Assembly (NCBI GenBank): GCA_013331925.1
Contig: DUFJ01000052.1
Coordinates: forward strand, 8,653-16,494
DNA: 7,842 nucleotides
From: Candidatus Iainarchaeum sp.
Lineage (GTDB): Archaea > Iainarchaeota > Iainarchaeia > Iainarchaeales > UBA10191
Direction of reading: 5' to 3'
A program made the position numbers and the translations under genes. The notes beneath the pieces were generated by a model that did no database searches, was not told the DNA's origin, and was given only the letters and a program-made list of their open reading frames with translations. Of the stretch, positions 1 to 6,037 are shown one piece after another; the stretch's first letter is position 1; each line of letters opens with the position of its first letter.

Positions 1-237
1 CTTAACCAGAAGCCTTTCCTGATTCCTGAAAAGTGCACTTCTTGCGGAAAGTGCTTTCAGGTGTGCCCTGCAAAAGCCATTGATTTCAAAACAAAAAAGC
101 CAGTGTTTGATTATGGAAAGTGCATTCGCTGCTTTTGCTGCCATGAGGTCTGCCCTGAAAAAGCTATTGAAATAAGAGACAGTTTTTTGCTTGGAGCGAT
201 GAAGAAAATCTCCGGCTATCTTCGCCACAACGCTTGA
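1..237 (+). CDS. C-terminal fragment of a DUF362-type protein with two 4Fe-4S clusters
   Basis: The reading frame is open from base 1 and ends at TGA 235-237, leaving 78 residues; the start lies outside the window. Two ferredoxin-type motifs are seen: C12-x2-C15-x2-C18-x3-C22-P and C41-x2-C44-x2-C47-x3-C51-P. The second reads CIRCFCCHEVCP followed by EKAI, with an extra cysteine at 46. That wording is characteristic of the C-terminal ferredoxin domain of DUF362 proteins, cytosolic iron-sulfur proteins of unclear reaction. The visible part can only be said to bind two 4Fe-4S clusters and probably carry electrons. The missing N-terminal part decides the family, so a stand-alone polyferredoxin or another oxidoreductase subunit remains possible. 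The gene converges on the minus-strand surface-protein gene with one base between the two stop codons. Confidence 0.8.
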   Translation, partial: LNQKPFLIPEKCTSCGKCFQVCPAKAIDFKTKKPVFDYGKCIRCFCCHEVCPEKAIEIRDSFLLGAMKKISGYLRHNA

Positions 238-238
238 G

Positions 239-1450
239 TCAGCCAGCGCGTTTCCTTTCAGGCTTGTACACGAAAGCGTAAACTATGGCTCCAATTACTA
301 CCAAGGCAAGGGCTGCAACAAAAGCCTGGCTTGCTTTTGGCTTTTCAAACTCTAGCACCAGCTTGTTGCATTCAGAGCTTGCGAGAGCTGGATCATTGTA
401 TGCCACCTTGCAGCCTATCTGGAAGCTGCCTTCCCCAAAGAGGCTTGTTGCTGAAAGATTTATTGTTTTAGTCTCTCCAGCCTGGAAGTTCAAGCCTTCA
501 ATCTTTTCTTTGGATAGGATAACGCTTTCGGGAGCTTGAAAGCTAATGCTTACGTTCTCTATCGCTGCCTGTGCCTGGTTCCTTAATGTTAGCGTGATTT
601 CAGCCTGCTCTCCAGGCTTTAGCGCTGTTTGCTCTTGAGTGCTTAAAAATGCCATTATTTTGAATTCCGGCTCTTGAACGTAAAGAGTTGGCCTGTTGGA
701 GTACACTCTTTCGGTCTCTCCGAAAACGTTCTCAAAATCAGCCCATGCTGAAGCCAGGTCCATTTGCAGCGCATACTTTGGCTTTACGTAATAGTTTAAC
801 TCAACTGCCTCTCCGGGCTTTATTATGCCTTCAAATTCCACGTCTCCTTTTGTAATTTGCGCGATTTCTTCCTCGATGCTCCAGTACTTTACGCTTGCTT
901 TTGCTTCAGCGCTTCCAATATTCTTTGCTTTTACTGTGACTTTGACTTCCTTTCCAACAATAGGCCTTGAGTCTGAAACTGTTTTTTCAACTGTCAAGAC
1001 CGGCATTTTGTAATAGCCTATTTTCGAGTCTTCCAAAACCTTCACCGTTGTAATGCTGTTTGAGGTTTTTGCGCAAACCTTCAAAGTGTTTTTTTCACTC
1101 AAGTTTTCTTTTGGGATTTGCACTCTTGCCCAATTGTTTTTGAAATCTTTGGGCTTGAGTTCTGCAAGCGCTTCTTCAGAATCGTTTATGAAAGCGCTGA
1201 TGCCTGCCTCTCCTTCATTTACTGGCAGGAATTCTGCGTGGATTGAGAATATAGTGAACACTCCTTGCTGTTCTATAAAGCTGTTCTTCAGGAAGCTTGC
1301 GCTTTCGCATTCCTGCTTGTTCGCCCCTTCAACTGTCAAGCCTTGAAAGTTTGCTTGCGAGAGGCTTTGCTCGCTTAAGGCTTCTGCTGCAGCGCTTGCT
1401 GTAATTGCGAGGAAAAGCCCAAGGAATAGCGCTGTTGTTTTTTGCCTCAT
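239..1450 (-). CDS. Membrane-anchored surface protein with signal peptide, beta-sandwich domains and C-terminal TM segment
   Basis: This protein of 403 residues was probably exported and held on the outer face of the membrane. Residues 1-22 form a signal peptide: a short basic start (MRQK), a hydrophobic stretch at 7-16, and an Ala-rich end with possible cleavage after SAA or AAA. Residues 376-394 form one transmembrane helix followed by a basic cytoplasmic tail (KPERKRAG). In between lie about three beta-rich regions. Those near 151-260 and 262-368 carry the VKAKNIGSAEAKASV and LTLRNQAQAAIENVSI patterns of CARDB/COG1361-like Ig folds. Cysteines 48/126 and 347/361 could form two disulfides. 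I chose the ATG at 1450 because it overlaps the kinase stop as ATGA and puts the signal peptide at the N terminus. The frame stays open to 1588, but that extension is a charged stretch lying inside the kinase gene. The ligand or partner is not recognisable. Confidence 0.85.
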   Translation of the reverse strand: MRQKTTALFLGLFLAITASAAAEALSEQSLSQANFQGLTVEGANKQECESASFLKNSFIEQQGVFTIFSIHAEFLPVNEGEAGISAFINDSEEALAELKPKDFKNNWARVQIPKENLSEKNTLKVCAKTSNSITTVKVLEDSKIGYYKMPVLTVEKTVSDSRPIVGKEVKVTVKAKNIGSAEAKASVKYWSIEEEIAQITKGDVEFEGIIKPGEAVELNYYVKPKYALQMDLASAWADFENVFGETERVYSNRPTLYVQEPEFKIMAFLSTQEQTALKPGEQAEITLTLRNQAQAAIENVSISFQAPESVILSKEKIEGLNFQAGETKTINLSATSLFGEGSFQIGCKVAYNDPALASSECNKLVLEFEKPKASQAFVAALALVVIGAIVYAFVYKPERKRAG

Positions 1451-1950
1451 TCTTTCAATGCCTTCTTTCCTGCTTTTGTTTTTCCTATCTCTTTTAGTAT
1501 TCTGGCAGCAATCTCTTTTATTCCTTTCCCATTCTCCAATTCCAGGACTTGCTTTTTTCCGTAATTTTTCAAAGCCTTTTTGCTGCAATACCCTGTCTGC
1601 TCGCAGAAAATATTGTCAAGTATTTTCAGCTCTCCGTATCCTTTCTCCCAGAGCCTTTCCTCTAATTCTTTAACGCTTGCGTGCAATACTATGGCCAGGT
1701 CTGCGGCAAGTTTTGTTTCACATAGCAAATGGCCTTCCAAAATTAAGTTCTTGCTTTTTTTGAATTCTTTTCTCAATTCTTTCCCGAGCTTTCCTATCGG
1801 GACTTCAAGCTCTCCGTTTTCCCTTTTTCCGATTTTTTTCCTGAGGCAGAATTCCCTCTCGTTAATCACTTTCCAGCCCAGCTTTCTCCCAAGCTCTTTT
1901 GCAACAGCGCTCTTTCCAGTTCCTGGAGTGCCTGTGATGAGGATTTTCAT
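1447..1950 (-). CDS. Fap7/AK6-like adenylate kinase family protein (COG1936 type)
   Basis: A 167-residue P-loop kinase. The Walker A motif GTPGTGKS lies at residues 7-14. An EGHLL segment (72-76) corresponds to the D/EGH signature of the archaeal AK6/Fap7 group. A lid region RLWEKGYG follows from R99, then KILDNIFCE (109-117), which matches the usual K-I-x-E-N-x-x-x-E element with Asp for Glu. Family members phosphorylate AMP/CMP-type nucleotides, and the archaeal/eukaryotic Fap7 branch helps small-subunit ribosome maturation with uS11. Whether this copy does both is inference. The C terminus is lysine-rich. I chose the ATG at 1950, not the one at 1971, because it gives the family's MKILITGTPGTGK start, overlaps the Nudix stop as ATGA and has GGTG just upstream. 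The stop in turn overlaps the start of the surface-protein gene. Confidence 0.88.
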   Translation of the reverse strand: MKILITGTPGTGKSAVAKELGRKLGWKVINEREFCLRKKIGKRENGELEVPIGKLGKELRKEFKKSKNLILEGHLLCETKLAADLAIVLHASVKELEERLWEKGYGELKILDNIFCEQTGYCSKKALKNYGKKQVLELENGKGIKEIAARILKEIGKTKAGKKALKE

Positions 1951-2387
1951 AAGCACCAGCTTGGCAGGCATTCTTCGTCCAAAAGCTTGAAGTGGTTTTT
2001 TCCTTCTTTCCAGATTTTTACTGCTTCTCTGGCGAAAGGAATCAGTTTTTTTTCAATGCCTTCAGCGCTTGCCCATTCAGGGCTTCCTTCTTCTGTTTCT
2101 TTCAAGGCTCCGTTGCCTTTTCCTTTCAGCAGTAAAACAACCCTGTGGTCTTTTTTTCCGTAATGTATTAGCTCGCAAAAGCCAAATGGCTCCAAGGATT
2201 TTTTGATTTCCAGCCCTGTCTCTTCCTTGATCTCTCTCTTTATTGTTTCAAAGCTCAGCTCTCCTGGATTTATTCCGCCGCCTGGAATGCAGTAGCCTCC
2301 TGCAAAGGGGCCTTTTTTGAGTTTTATAATTAAAATTTGGCCGTGGTTATTTGTTATTATTGCATTAGCGTTAAGCCTTAGATTCAT
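1947..2387 (-). CDS. Nudix hydrolase (MutT-like)
   Basis: A 146-residue protein with a complete Nudix box at residues 37-59: G-x5-E43-x7-R51-E-I-K-E55-E56-T-G-L. It is preceded by the typical GGYCIPGGG strand-loop. The glutamates bind Mg2+ for hydrolysis of a nucleoside diphosphate linked to another group. The substrate cannot be read from the sequence; the layout (LRLNANAIITNNHGQILII at the N terminus) resembles small MutT/ADP-ribose-type enzymes. Length is normal for the family. An in-frame TGA directly precedes the ATG, so the start cannot be longer. The gene is first of a three-gene ATGA-linked cassette, its stop overlapping the kinase start. The C terminus (LDEECLPSWCL) is cysteine-containing and lies beyond the catalytic fold. 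Confidence 0.92.
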   Translation of the reverse strand: MNLRLNANAIITNNHGQILIIKLKKGPFAGGYCIPGGGINPGELSFETIKREIKEETGLEIKKSLEPFGFCELIHYGKKDHRVVLLLKGKGNGALKETEEGSPEWASAEGIEKKLIPFAREAVKIWKEGKNHFKLLDEECLPSWCL

Positions 2388-2430
2388 TCAAACCGCTGAA
2401 ATAAACATTTGGGCAAAAGTTCTTAAAAAG
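2388..2430 (-). promoter_or_regulatory. Candidate promoter of the Nudix-kinase-surface protein cassette
   Basis: On the minus strand a TATA-like CTTTTTAAGA lies at 2430-2421. Archaeal spacing of about 25 bases would put the transcript start near 2400 and leave a leader of 10-15 bases. No good Shine-Dalgarno sequence is visible before the ATG. A six-codon reading frame, ATG at 2408 to TGA at 2388, ends immediately before the Nudix ATG. It would be transcribed only if initiation is further upstream than predicted. Confidence 0.4.
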
Positions 2431-2438
2431 AAGGAGAA

Positions 2439-2460
2439 CGCAGCTTTCGAAAAAGCTGCG
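2439..2460 (-). terminator. Perfect 9-bp hairpin with TTCG loop, probable terminator of the 47-aa gene
   Basis: Read on the minus strand, CGCAGCTTT and AAAGCTGCG form a perfect nine-base-pair stem closed by a TTCG tetraloop. It begins 15 bases after the stop codon of the small gene and is followed by pyrimidine-rich TTCTCCTTCTTTTT. That is the layout of an intrinsic terminator, although many archaeal terminators need only the T tract. The TATA box proposed for the Nudix gene starts just after it, so the hairpin separates two transcription units. It could instead be a stabilising 3' end or a protein-binding site. Confidence 0.55.
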
Positions 2461-2475
2461 CTCAATTGTTTTCTC

Positions 2476-2619
2476 TTATTGAATGGGGTGAATGTTTCCT
2501 AAAACCCTGCCTGCTTTTTTTGCAAAAGCAAGCGACTTGTCAGTTTTAGTCCTGCCTTTTGCAAGCATTCTGCAGAGTTCTATGCTTTTGAGCCCTCCCC
2601 TTTTTTCTTTTTCTTGCAT
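2476..2619 (-). CDS. 47-residue strongly basic small protein, function unknown
   Basis: ATG at 2619 to TAA at 2476. The protein starts MQEKEKRGGLKSIELC and ends RVLGNIHPIQ. It has 12 Lys/Arg against 4 Asp/Glu, no signal peptide and no membrane segment. The middle (about 11-40) could form amphipathic helices, which with the charge suggests binding to nucleic acid or ribosomes; that is inference only. I do not recognise the family. Support for a real gene comes from context. GGGAG lies four bases before the ATG, a strong BRE/TATA lies about 45 bases upstream, and a perfect hairpin with a pyrimidine tract follows the stop. It lies alone between the HAD phosphatase and Nudix genes in the same orientation. 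A chance reading frame of this length is possible, so confidence stays moderate. Confidence 0.6.
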   Translation of the reverse strand: MQEKEKRGGLKSIELCRMLAKGRTKTDKSLAFAKKAGRVLGNIHPIQ

Positions 2620-2623
2620 TGAA

Positions 2624-2680
2624 CTCCCTTGCCTGAAAAGGCGTTAATAACAAAGCTTAACTTGTTTAAATACTTTTCGG
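2624..2680 (-). promoter_or_regulatory. Strong archaeal BRE/TATA promoter and Shine-Dalgarno of the 47-aa gene
   Basis: On the minus strand CCGAAAAGTATTTAAAC (2680-2664) combines a purine-rich BRE (CGAAA) with a TTTAAA-type TATA box, the best promoter match in the window. The expected transcript start is near 2643, giving a leader of about 24 bases. That leader contains GGGAG at 2628-2624, four bases from the ATG. Confidence 0.6.
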
Positions 2681-2764
2681 TTGAAAAAGCAAGAATTTCA
2701 CTCCTTACGCGTTTATAATTAATGCCGATGCGTTTTTCGTCAAAAAAAGCAAGGGATTTGCTCC
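2674..2764. repeat. Two imperfect direct repeats, 60-base period
   Basis: Copies at 2674-2704 and 2734-2764 share TTTTCG, AAAAAGCAAG and CTCC blocks in the same order and spacing, about 22 of 31 bases identical, offset exactly 60 bases. The inner copy overlaps the BRE of the 47-aa gene promoter. The stretch 2620-2882 is otherwise without a supported gene. Confidence 0.4.
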
Positions 2765-2865
2765 GTTTCTTATGTATAGTTGGAGTTTTTATGTAGAAAT
2801 ATTCTTTCTGTAAAAGTGCAAAAAAAGGCTGTTATGTAGCTGGCTTGTTTTTAAGAAACAATTTT

Positions 2866-2882
2866 GGGAAAAAAGAAACAAA
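2866..2882 (-). terminator. T-rich terminator candidate after the HAD gene
   Basis: Directly after the HAD stop codon the minus strand reads TTTGTTTCTTTTTTCCC. A U-rich 3' end fits archaeal termination, including the U-tract sites recognised by aCPSF1/FttA, which is encoded upstream in the same run. A weak AT-only stem (TTGTTT/AAACAA) follows just downstream. Confidence 0.4.
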
Positions 2883-3509
2883 CTATTTCCTTATTGCTTT
2901 TTCCAGCTCTTGCAGGCTTTCAATCTTTAAGCTTGGCTTTTCCTTGAGCCTGTATTCTTTCCTGTCAACTATAATGTCTAGCACTTTTGCGTTCCTTGCT
3001 GTCAGAATGTCCTCGTCTCCATTTCCAATGTACGCTGTTTCTTCAGGCTTAGTTTTTATCCGGCTCATGCAAAGCTCTAATCCTGCAGGATGAGGCTTTG
3101 GGGGCAGGCATTCTTTCCAGTTATTGACCGTTGTTTCTTCCCCTTGCTTGAACCCAAGTATCTCCAGGTAATGCTCTGTTGTTGCAGGGTTTGTGCCTGT
3201 GAAAAACCCGATTTTGTATCCTTTGGATTTTAGCGCTTTGATTTCCAGAGTGTCAGGGTATGGAATGCTGGCCTTGCTTCTTTCCTTGTCAAAAATGTTG
3301 AATGCTTTCCAGAACTCTTGCGCTTCTACCCTGAATTTTTCCTGGATGAAATTGTCTCTTTCGTGCTCGTACCAGAATCGCTTGAAGTCTTTAACGCTTG
3401 GTTTTTCAGCGTTCAGGCTTTCAAGGCTTTTGTTGACTACGTTCAACAGATATGATTGCGGAAGGTGAATGAGAGTTCCGTCAAAATCAAAAATCAATGC
3501 CTTTATCAT
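2883..3509 (-). CDS. HAD-superfamily hydrolase, phosphoglycolate-phosphatase-like
   Basis: A 208-residue protein, probably a small-molecule phosphatase. Motif I is DFDGT at 8-12, with D8 as the nucleophile and D10 as general acid/base. A helical cap (about 15-85) places it in the subfamily I group. Motif II is FFTGT with T104, and motif III is K138 in PPKPHP. Motif IV reads GNGDEDI (162-168): aligned from D167, an Asn (N163) stands where the first Asp of the usual GDxxxD sits, though D165 may substitute. The substrate cannot be predicted. GGGCGAGG lies just before the ATG at 3509. The gene follows the CYTH gene by 20 bases and is the last of the aCPSF1 run, with a T tract after its stop. A CYTH protein beside a phosphatase suggests phosphate-ester or polyphosphate metabolism, which is only contextual. 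Confidence 0.88.
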   Translation of the reverse strand: MIKALIFDFDGTLIHLPQSYLLNVVNKSLESLNAEKPSVKDFKRFWYEHERDNFIQEKFRVEAQEFWKAFNIFDKERSKASIPYPDTLEIKALKSKGYKIGFFTGTNPATTEHYLEILGFKQGEETTVNNWKECLPPKPHPAGLELCMSRIKTKPEETAYIGNGDEDILTARNAKVLDIIVDRKEYRLKEKPSLKIESLQELEKAIRK

Positions 3510-3529
3510 TGCCTCGCCCTTTTCTAGAT

Positions 3530-4084
3530 TTATTGGAATTTCCAGATTCTTGAGTATTTGTCTTTCAAGTAATGCTTCAGCACTTCCTCGCCTCGCATTT
3601 TAGTTGCTTTTTTCATGCTTATTCCAAGAAACCTTGCTGTCTTTTCTATTTCCTTGCTGTTTTCTGCCTCTATCTCCAGGAAGCTTGGAATTCCCGGAAA
3701 GGTGTCTATCTCAAGGCTTGTTTTTCCAAGCTTGAAGCTTTCCCTCTTTTTTTCCTTGTCCCCAATGAGCTTTAGCCCTATTGCTTCAAGCAGTTGTTTT
3801 GTTTTTTCAAAGCTTGAAACCTCGGTCTGGATTTCTCTCATCTGTCTTGCTTTTTTGCTCTTTTGCAATTTCTTGAAGCAAAGCATTGTTTTCCCGTGCT
3901 CTCTCCTAAGCCTTAGCACTGCTTTTTGCTTTTCAAGCCTGTAGTCCGGAAAGTCGAAAACATTGATTTTTTGCACCTCTTCAGGAAAGTGCTTTGCCCC
4001 GAGCTTTAAAAGCCTGCCTCTTACTTTTGAAGGGTTTATTTCCAAAAACTTTAGCTCTATTTCAGTGTTTTTTTTCTTTGGCAT
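3530..4084 (-). CDS. CYTH-domain protein (CyaB/class IV adenylate cyclase-like, triphosphate tunnel fold)
   Basis: A 184-residue protein with the full set of CYTH signature residues. The N-terminal E8-x-E10-x-K12 is followed by basic VLRLRRE (R58, R60), CFKK (K71) and E88. Next come KKRESF (R114), LEID (D127) and FLEIEAE (E137, E139, E141). These line the tunnel that binds a triphosphate and its metal ions. Family members include class IV adenylate cyclases, thiamine-triphosphatases and inorganic tripolyphosphatases. Archaeal proteins are usually annotated as CyaB-like without proof of cAMP synthesis, so the reaction is left open. The C terminus is a basic helix ending SRIWKFQ. The start ATG shares one base with the aCPSF1 stop (TAATG), indicating translational coupling. 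The HAD gene follows by 20 bases. Confidence 0.9.
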   Translation of the reverse strand: MPKKKNTEIELKFLEINPSKVRGRLLKLGAKHFPEEVQKINVFDFPDYRLEKQKAVLRLRREHGKTMLCFKKLQKSKKARQMREIQTEVSSFEKTKQLLEAIGLKLIGDKEKKRESFKLGKTSLEIDTFPGIPSFLEIEAENSKEIEKTARFLGISMKKATKMRGEEVLKHYLKDKYSRIWKFQ

Positions 4085-5967
4085 TATCTCAGCCTTATGG
4101 CGTCAAGGTTGCGCATTGCTGTAGTGTTTATCCTGAACCTGTTTGCTATGAATTTTGAAAACTCCACTGTTGAATCTCCGTGGTTTACTAGGATGCGTTT
4201 TGGCCTTGGCTTCACATTCCTCAAGTATGCCAAAAGCTCGTTCCTGAAACTATGCCCTGAAAATCCCTCGACTGTTTCAACGCGCATTTTAATCTCTAAA
4301 GACTTTGTCTTTCCGTTCTCCACTACCGGAATGCTGCTCACTCCAGCCTGTATTTTCTTTCCCATGCTTCCCTCTGCCTGATATCCAACAAACAAAAGGC
4401 AGTTTTTTGGGTTTGAGGCCATTCTGTAAAAATAATCCACTGAAGCTCCTCCTGTAAGCATTCCAGAGCTTGCAAGAATTACAGCCCCTCCGTTGTCCAG
4501 AATCTCCTGCCTGTTCTTGTGGTTTGCAAGCTGGAACAGTTCTGAGGTGAATGGAGAGTCATTCTGTAACACTCTCCTCTGCACCCCTTTCCTCAAATAT
4601 TCAGGGTATGCTGTGTGGATTGCCGATGCTTCTTTTGTCATTCCGTCAACAAAGACCTTAGCCTCCAGAGCCCCTCTTCTGTAAAATTCTTCAACAACCA
4701 GCATTATCTCCTGCGCTCTTCCTACAGCAAATACTGGGATTAGAACATTTCCGCCCTGGTTTACTGTCTCTCTGATAATGCTTACCAGCCTTTCTTCAGA
4801 ATCCTGCCTTTCAGGCATGTCTCCCTTTCCTGCGTAAGTGCTTTCCAAAATCAAGGTTTCCATGCGTGGATAGTTTATGTCGATGTTGTTGAAAAGCCTT
4901 GTAAACCCGTACTTCAAATCTGCTGAGTACACGAGGTTGTGAGCCCCTTCTCCGATGTGAAGGTGCACTGAAGCGCTTCCTAGAATGTGCGCTGCGTTGT
5001 GAAAGGTTAAGCGCATGTCTGGCGCGATGTCTGTCACCTCCCTATACTCCCTGGTTATGCAGTGTTTTACCATTTCTTTCACATCAGCCTCGCTGTATGG
5101 AGCTTCCTTTCCTTCTTTTACAAAAACGTCAATGAAATCAAAATCCAGCAAAGCCATCAGGTCTCTAGTCGGCAAGGTGCAATATACTGGGCCTCTATAC
5201 CCTAGCTTGAACAGGTATGGCAAAAAGCCTCCATGGTCTAAATGAGCGTGGCTTATTATTATCGCGTCAATCTCTTGTATTGGAAACCTTAAAACATCAA
5301 GGTAAGGGAATGGCTCTTCAGGGTTTGCAGGATTTATCCCACAATCAAGTAGAACGCGCGTGTCCTGGGTTTCAACCATCATGCAGCTTCTTCCAACCTC
5401 TCTAAAGCTTCCTAGTGCAGTAAGCCTTATCCATTTGTTAGGGCTTGGGGGGTTTTTGTATATTTGCTCCGCGGTGTGCTGTAGGATTTTTTTCCTTTCC
5501 GCAGAATACTTGTTCAAGTGGTGCCTTATTCCTGCGAGTATTTCTGAAGGCGATGTTGGCGCTCTTATAATGCTTGGCACCCAGCCTGTTTCAATTATGA
5601 TGCGCTTGCTTGTCTCTCCGCCCTTTCCAATAACCAGGCCTGGCTTTATGCTTTCTATCACTACTTCACTGAATGCCGGATTGAAGGCGATGCTTTTGAT
5701 GTCTGCTTCTATTGGCACTATTTCCTTGATTTTCTTTTCTGCCTTGTCCTGCTCTAGCAGCAGGCTCTTGTCTGTCCTTAGATTGACTCTTTTTTTGAGC
5801 TCGAAAGCTACTTTTGCTATAAGGTTTTCGTTCTCGAAGAAAGCCTTTGGATTTTGGGTATAAATTGCCACCTCTGGGCCTTCTACCTCAACGTTTGTTA
5901 TCCTTGCCTCTTTCGGAAGGTTATTCAGTACTGTTTCCTTGATTTGTTTTATTATTTCCGTAGTCAT
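4084..5967 (-). CDS. fttA: Archaeal CPSF1 / FttA: KH-MBL-beta-CASP transcription termination ribonuclease
   Basis: A full-length 627-residue homologue of the archaeal CPSF73-like nuclease, which cleaves U-rich nascent RNA 3' ends and terminates transcription on RNA polymerase. Residues 1-65 and 66-150 are the two N-terminal KH-type domains; GKGG (114-117) is the GxxG loop. The metallo-beta-lactamase core carries HAHLDH (240-245), H327 in HNAAH and D350 in SADLKYG as zinc ligands. The beta-CASP motifs are E375 (ILESTYAG), H572 (GFSGHS) and H596 (VNHGD). All catalytic residues are present, so it should be active. I chose the ATG at 5967. The frame runs back to a TTG at 5988, adding seven residues, but neither has a strong Shine-Dalgarno and the ATG gives the family-like N terminus. 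It lies 70 bases after psmB and overlaps the CYTH start. Confidence 0.96.
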   Translation of the reverse strand: MTTEIIKQIKETVLNNLPKEARITNVEVEGPEVAIYTQNPKAFFENENLIAKVAFELKKRVNLRTDKSLLLEQDKAEKKIKEIVPIEADIKSIAFNPAFSEVVIESIKPGLVIGKGGETSKRIIIETGWVPSIIRAPTSPSEILAGIRHHLNKYSAERKKILQHTAEQIYKNPPSPNKWIRLTALGSFREVGRSCMMVETQDTRVLLDCGINPANPEEPFPYLDVLRFPIQEIDAIIISHAHLDHGGFLPYLFKLGYRGPVYCTLPTRDLMALLDFDFIDVFVKEGKEAPYSEADVKEMVKHCITREYREVTDIAPDMRLTFHNAAHILGSASVHLHIGEGAHNLVYSADLKYGFTRLFNNIDINYPRMETLILESTYAGKGDMPERQDSEERLVSIIRETVNQGGNVLIPVFAVGRAQEIMLVVEEFYRRGALEAKVFVDGMTKEASAIHTAYPEYLRKGVQRRVLQNDSPFTSELFQLANHKNRQEILDNGGAVILASSGMLTGGASVDYFYRMASNPKNCLLFVGYQAEGSMGKKIQAGVSSIPVVENGKTKSLEIKMRVETVEGFSGHSFRNELLAYLRNVKPRPKRILVNHGDSTVEFSKFIANRFRINTTAMRNLDAIRLR

Positions 5968-5995
5968 TTCCAACCCTGTTTTTTTCAAGTGTTTT

Positions 5996-6018
5996 TAGAA
6001 AAAAGTATGATTAAATGT
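5996..6018 (-). promoter_or_regulatory. Candidate promoter and T tract between psmB and aCPSF1
   Basis: The minus strand has a TATA-like CATTTAATC at 6017-6009, which would start transcription near 5988 and leave a leader of about 20 bases before the aCPSF1 ATG. A T6 tract at 6004-5999 could end psmB transcripts. The 70-base gap also allows read-through from psmB, so an internal promoter within an operon is possible. Confidence 0.35.
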
Positions 6019-6037
6019 TAGCTAGTTGATTCAGGCT

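Noticed and set aside
1451..1588. N-terminal extension of the surface-protein frame to 1588
   Set aside because: It adds 46 highly charged residues ahead of a signal peptide and lies inside the kinase gene; the ATGA overlap at 1450 gives a better start.
1951..1971. Upstream ATG for the Fap7-like kinase at 1971
   Set aside because: It would add seven residues ahead of the canonical MKILITGTPGTGK start and overlap the Nudix gene more; the ATG at 1950 has GGTG upstream and an ATGA overlap.
2317..2502. 61-codon plus-strand frame over the Nudix start and the hairpin
   Set aside because: It is antisense to the Nudix 5' end and has no promoter or SD. Its middle is made of the hairpin and leader sequence.
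2684..2764. CRISPR-like repeat pair
   Set aside because: Only two diverged copies, low-complexity content, no further units and no cas genes.
2722..2796. 24-codon plus-strand frame after a TTTATAATT box
   Set aside because: The TATA-like box lies only a few bases before the ATG, too close for archaeal initiation, there is no SD, and the frame spans one copy of the direct repeat.
2620..2882. tRNA or box C/D sRNA in the longest intergenic stretch
   Set aside because: No T-loop GGTTCRA pattern, acceptor stem or paired C/D boxes were found on either strand by reading.
5968..5988. TTG start for aCPSF1 at 5988
   Set aside because: No SD precedes it and the predicted transcript begins about there; the ATG at 5967 fits the family N terminus better.
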